Made by a program: the position numbers and the translations under genes. Shown here in pieces: positions 61,661 through 64,000 of a stretch of 64,000 bases of DNA (positions within the stretch are counted from its first letter, which is position 1; each line of letters begins with the position of its first letter). The notes below the pieces were generated by a model. That model was not told the origin of the DNA, searched no databases, and saw only the letters and a list, made by a program, of their open reading frames with translations. The stretch covers positions 434,001-498,000 of the forward strand of contig CAXKVV010000142.1 of assembly GCA_964058805.1 (NCBI GenBank), written 5' to 3'. Source of the stretch: Schoenoplectus triqueter. Lineage: Eukaryota; Streptophyta; Magnoliopsida; Poales; Cyperaceae.

Positions 61661-64000
61661 AGATGGATTATTGTTGGGGCCGATGGGTAGGTCAGATCTT
61701 ATTTTCTTGTCTCAAAATTCTATGACCCAAATGTGCCATAATTTTACTTGACCTATTTTAAATAAATTTAAGTACTTTTTAATTATTATATGTAGATTAT
61801 ATGTGATTTAATATCAAGTAATATATAATTATTCTTAATTAGTTTATAATAATATTAAATCAGAAAAAAAAATCAAGAAAACACAACTAAACGAGTAGGA
61901 TTGTCGGATCAAAAGTTTGTGTCTCGTACTCAATCTTTTTATCCTCGGATAATTTTAAAAAATATCGGATTTAGGTTGGATTAATAAAAATAATTAACAC
62001 TCCCAAAATTTATTGTGCAGTACAGAGAGAAAATCAAGATAAATAAAGATGCTCGAGTGTTAGCTTTTTATTATTAGAGTTGTAAGTCGGATTTCATCCG
62101 ATGAAATAGCTATCAGTAAATAATTGAAAATATAAAATTTAAATATATTCATAAAAAAATCACATAAAGAAAATTTTGAATATATTTTTTTTAATAGTAG
62201 ATACACATTAATAATATAATTAAATACGATAATCCTTAAAAAAATACTAAAGTTATAGATCATATTATTAGTTGAATTTCATCTTAAATATATCACATAC
62301 ATTTATTTAAATGAAGAGAGAGAAAAGTTAAATATGAATAATTAGATTTAAGTAGATGAAAAAATTTAAACAAAATAAATGTGCTGGTGTGGCATGATAT
62401 TAACAATTGTACACGTAATCTTTTTTTTCCCCTATATATCCCACGGCATGAGAATCTGATATCTGACCAAGTAATACCTGCATCTTTGGCATGGAGTTAA
62501 TACCAAAAAAAATTAAAAGGGGTTTGTATGTACGGTCTAAATTATACCCGTACATGTCTCCAACGGTTGCGTTTGGATGCAGAAAATTTTGGAATGGGTC
62601 GAATATACCAAATATCTATGTTAATATATTGATCATATCAAAGTTGTAAGATTTTAGTTACGAAGTTAGGAGTGGAATAACTTTTTACGATTTATGAGAT
62701 TCAGATAGGAATTTTATTACAAAAATATTAGTATAATATTAAAATTGCTACTATATATTGTGTATGATAATTAGATTAAAAAAAATAGAGAAGGTTCACC
62801 CATATTCTGGGTACCGAATGTGCCAGTGCTACCAGCTCACAAAAAAGATGGTAAATTTAATTTGTAACTATAACTTGTATACTACGTTACCGGTTGGCAA
62901 TCACACGGATTTTTCTCCTCAATAATTGAATTATAAATGCTATAGCTGCATTATTTAACCCCAAATTTCCCTTTGCAACAATAACAGTACCTCCTAATTA
63001 AGATCCATACAATCATTTCATAGATTAGGACTCAACAACCTATATATAATTAAGATCCATACAATCATTTTATAGACTAGAACTCAACCACCTATAAAGT
63101 GGGTTTGACACATGTTACCGTTCTTGACATTGCTTCACCTCTTTTCCTCTCTGCTTGTGTGTATGCTCTCCAGTTTCCTCGTCCAAATTGATAATCCTCT
63201 ATATCCATAGAATCGCTTATATTAATAATACAAACATGCCTCTAGTTTATAAATAATGAAACTATTTGAATTTCCAAAAAAATGATCGAAAATATTGAAA
63301 TAGGCACATAGAAAGAAATGTCGGAGTTAATAGTATATGTTTGTGACTTTGTACCTTGCATTTTTTTTCTTTTACTGCTGATTTAGATTTACTATTGCAT
63401 GCTAAACCTTAACCAATTTCAATTATAATATTCTTTTTCTTTTTGGTAAATATTAGTTACGTTAGCTACATGATTAAATATCTATCATTAAACAAAAATG
63501 GTAAATAAGTATGTTGAAAATATACAATCATAGAATTTTTATTCCTCGCGTGTTTTTTAAATAAATTTGGAAAAAGAGAAATACAATAACTAATTAAGCT
63601 CACTATTTGTGAGAGCAGCAACTGCCAGAATAAATAGCAACATGCTTGCTGAAATTTGTATTAGATTTGTATTCAAACATCGATCACATGTTTAAGTATC
63701 ATGTTAGTGGCTGTTTAAAATGAGATTTGACTGAAGTTTATGTTCAAATATCATATATATTGTTGTTGTTCCTCTTTTCTTTTTTTTTGGGTCTAATGAA
63801 TTATTATTTAGTAGAAGTCGTAATCTGAATGCTAATAGTTTTGTCATATTTATTTATCTTTAATTTTATGCAAATATTTTATTCAATTTTGTTGAATTAA
63901 TAATATATAATTTATTAGTATATTAATAAGAGGGACCAGAAATGGAGACCAAGCGAATGATTAGGTGTTGTTTAGGAGTCAACATTTTGATTGGGACAGC
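61661..64000. other. Intergenic to the window end, no gene seen
   Basis: AT-rich throughout, with short chance frames only. It contains the 52-bp tandem repeat listed separately. Confidence 0.4.
62995..63098. repeat. Two-copy tandem repeat, period 52 bp
   Basis: Units start at 62995 and 63047 with TAATTAAGATCCATACAATC and differ at a few positions. Confidence 0.9.

Overview
The window is nuclear DNA of a flowering plant, almost certainly a eudicot. It is AT-rich, has short coding exons with GT...AG introns, plant-specific gene families, and long intergenic tracts full of MITEs, LTR retrotransposon pieces and AT microsatellites. No bacterial or organellar features, tRNA, rRNA or CRISPR array were seen. 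The species cannot be named from the sequence.

Five protein-coding genes are supported. They are: a minus-strand first coding exon of a possible KIX-domain regulator (204-280, running off the left edge); a minus-strand BAP31-like ER membrane protein (9402-11617, two exons); a single-exon minus-strand PPR protein matching LPE1 (26603-28519); a plus-strand LRR receptor kinase of subfamily II, close to Arabidopsis At5g45780 (41229-44528, 11 exons); and a plus-strand GT14 (core-2/I-branching type) glycosyltransferase (52425-55892, about 11 exons).

Three further loci look like broken genes. A NIP30/FAM192A-like exon cluster lies at 1647-2050. An acid/triacylglycerol lipase (15086-17907) is complete in exon layout but has a nonsense codon and a one-base problem at a splice junction. 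A decayed piece of the plastid MEP-pathway gene DXR lies at 24990-25500 and still keeps its introns.

Mobile DNA fills the rest. A non-autonomous Ty1/copia-type element (2515-7709) has gag but no pol, and sits inside an AT microsatellite with a 5-bp target duplication. Its LTRs carry about 17-18 copies of a 20-bp unit with the palindrome GTTATAAC. Two hAT-type elements (22646-23409 and 49705-50288) have 8-bp target duplications, GC-rich arms built from GGACCG/CGGTCC motifs and an AT-rich core. A third hAT-like element has CTCGAG-rich arms (48412-49052). A Mutator-like MITE family recurs at least five times (13402, 19972, 37796, about 53795 and 61092). A larger foldback element lies at 45465-46590. 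A probable LTR-derived block with internal tandem repeats spans about 33160-36311.

The genes are unrelated in function and do not form a pathway. I found no clearly novel multi-gene system. The most unusual signals are the motif arrays inside the transposable elements and the three decayed genes.
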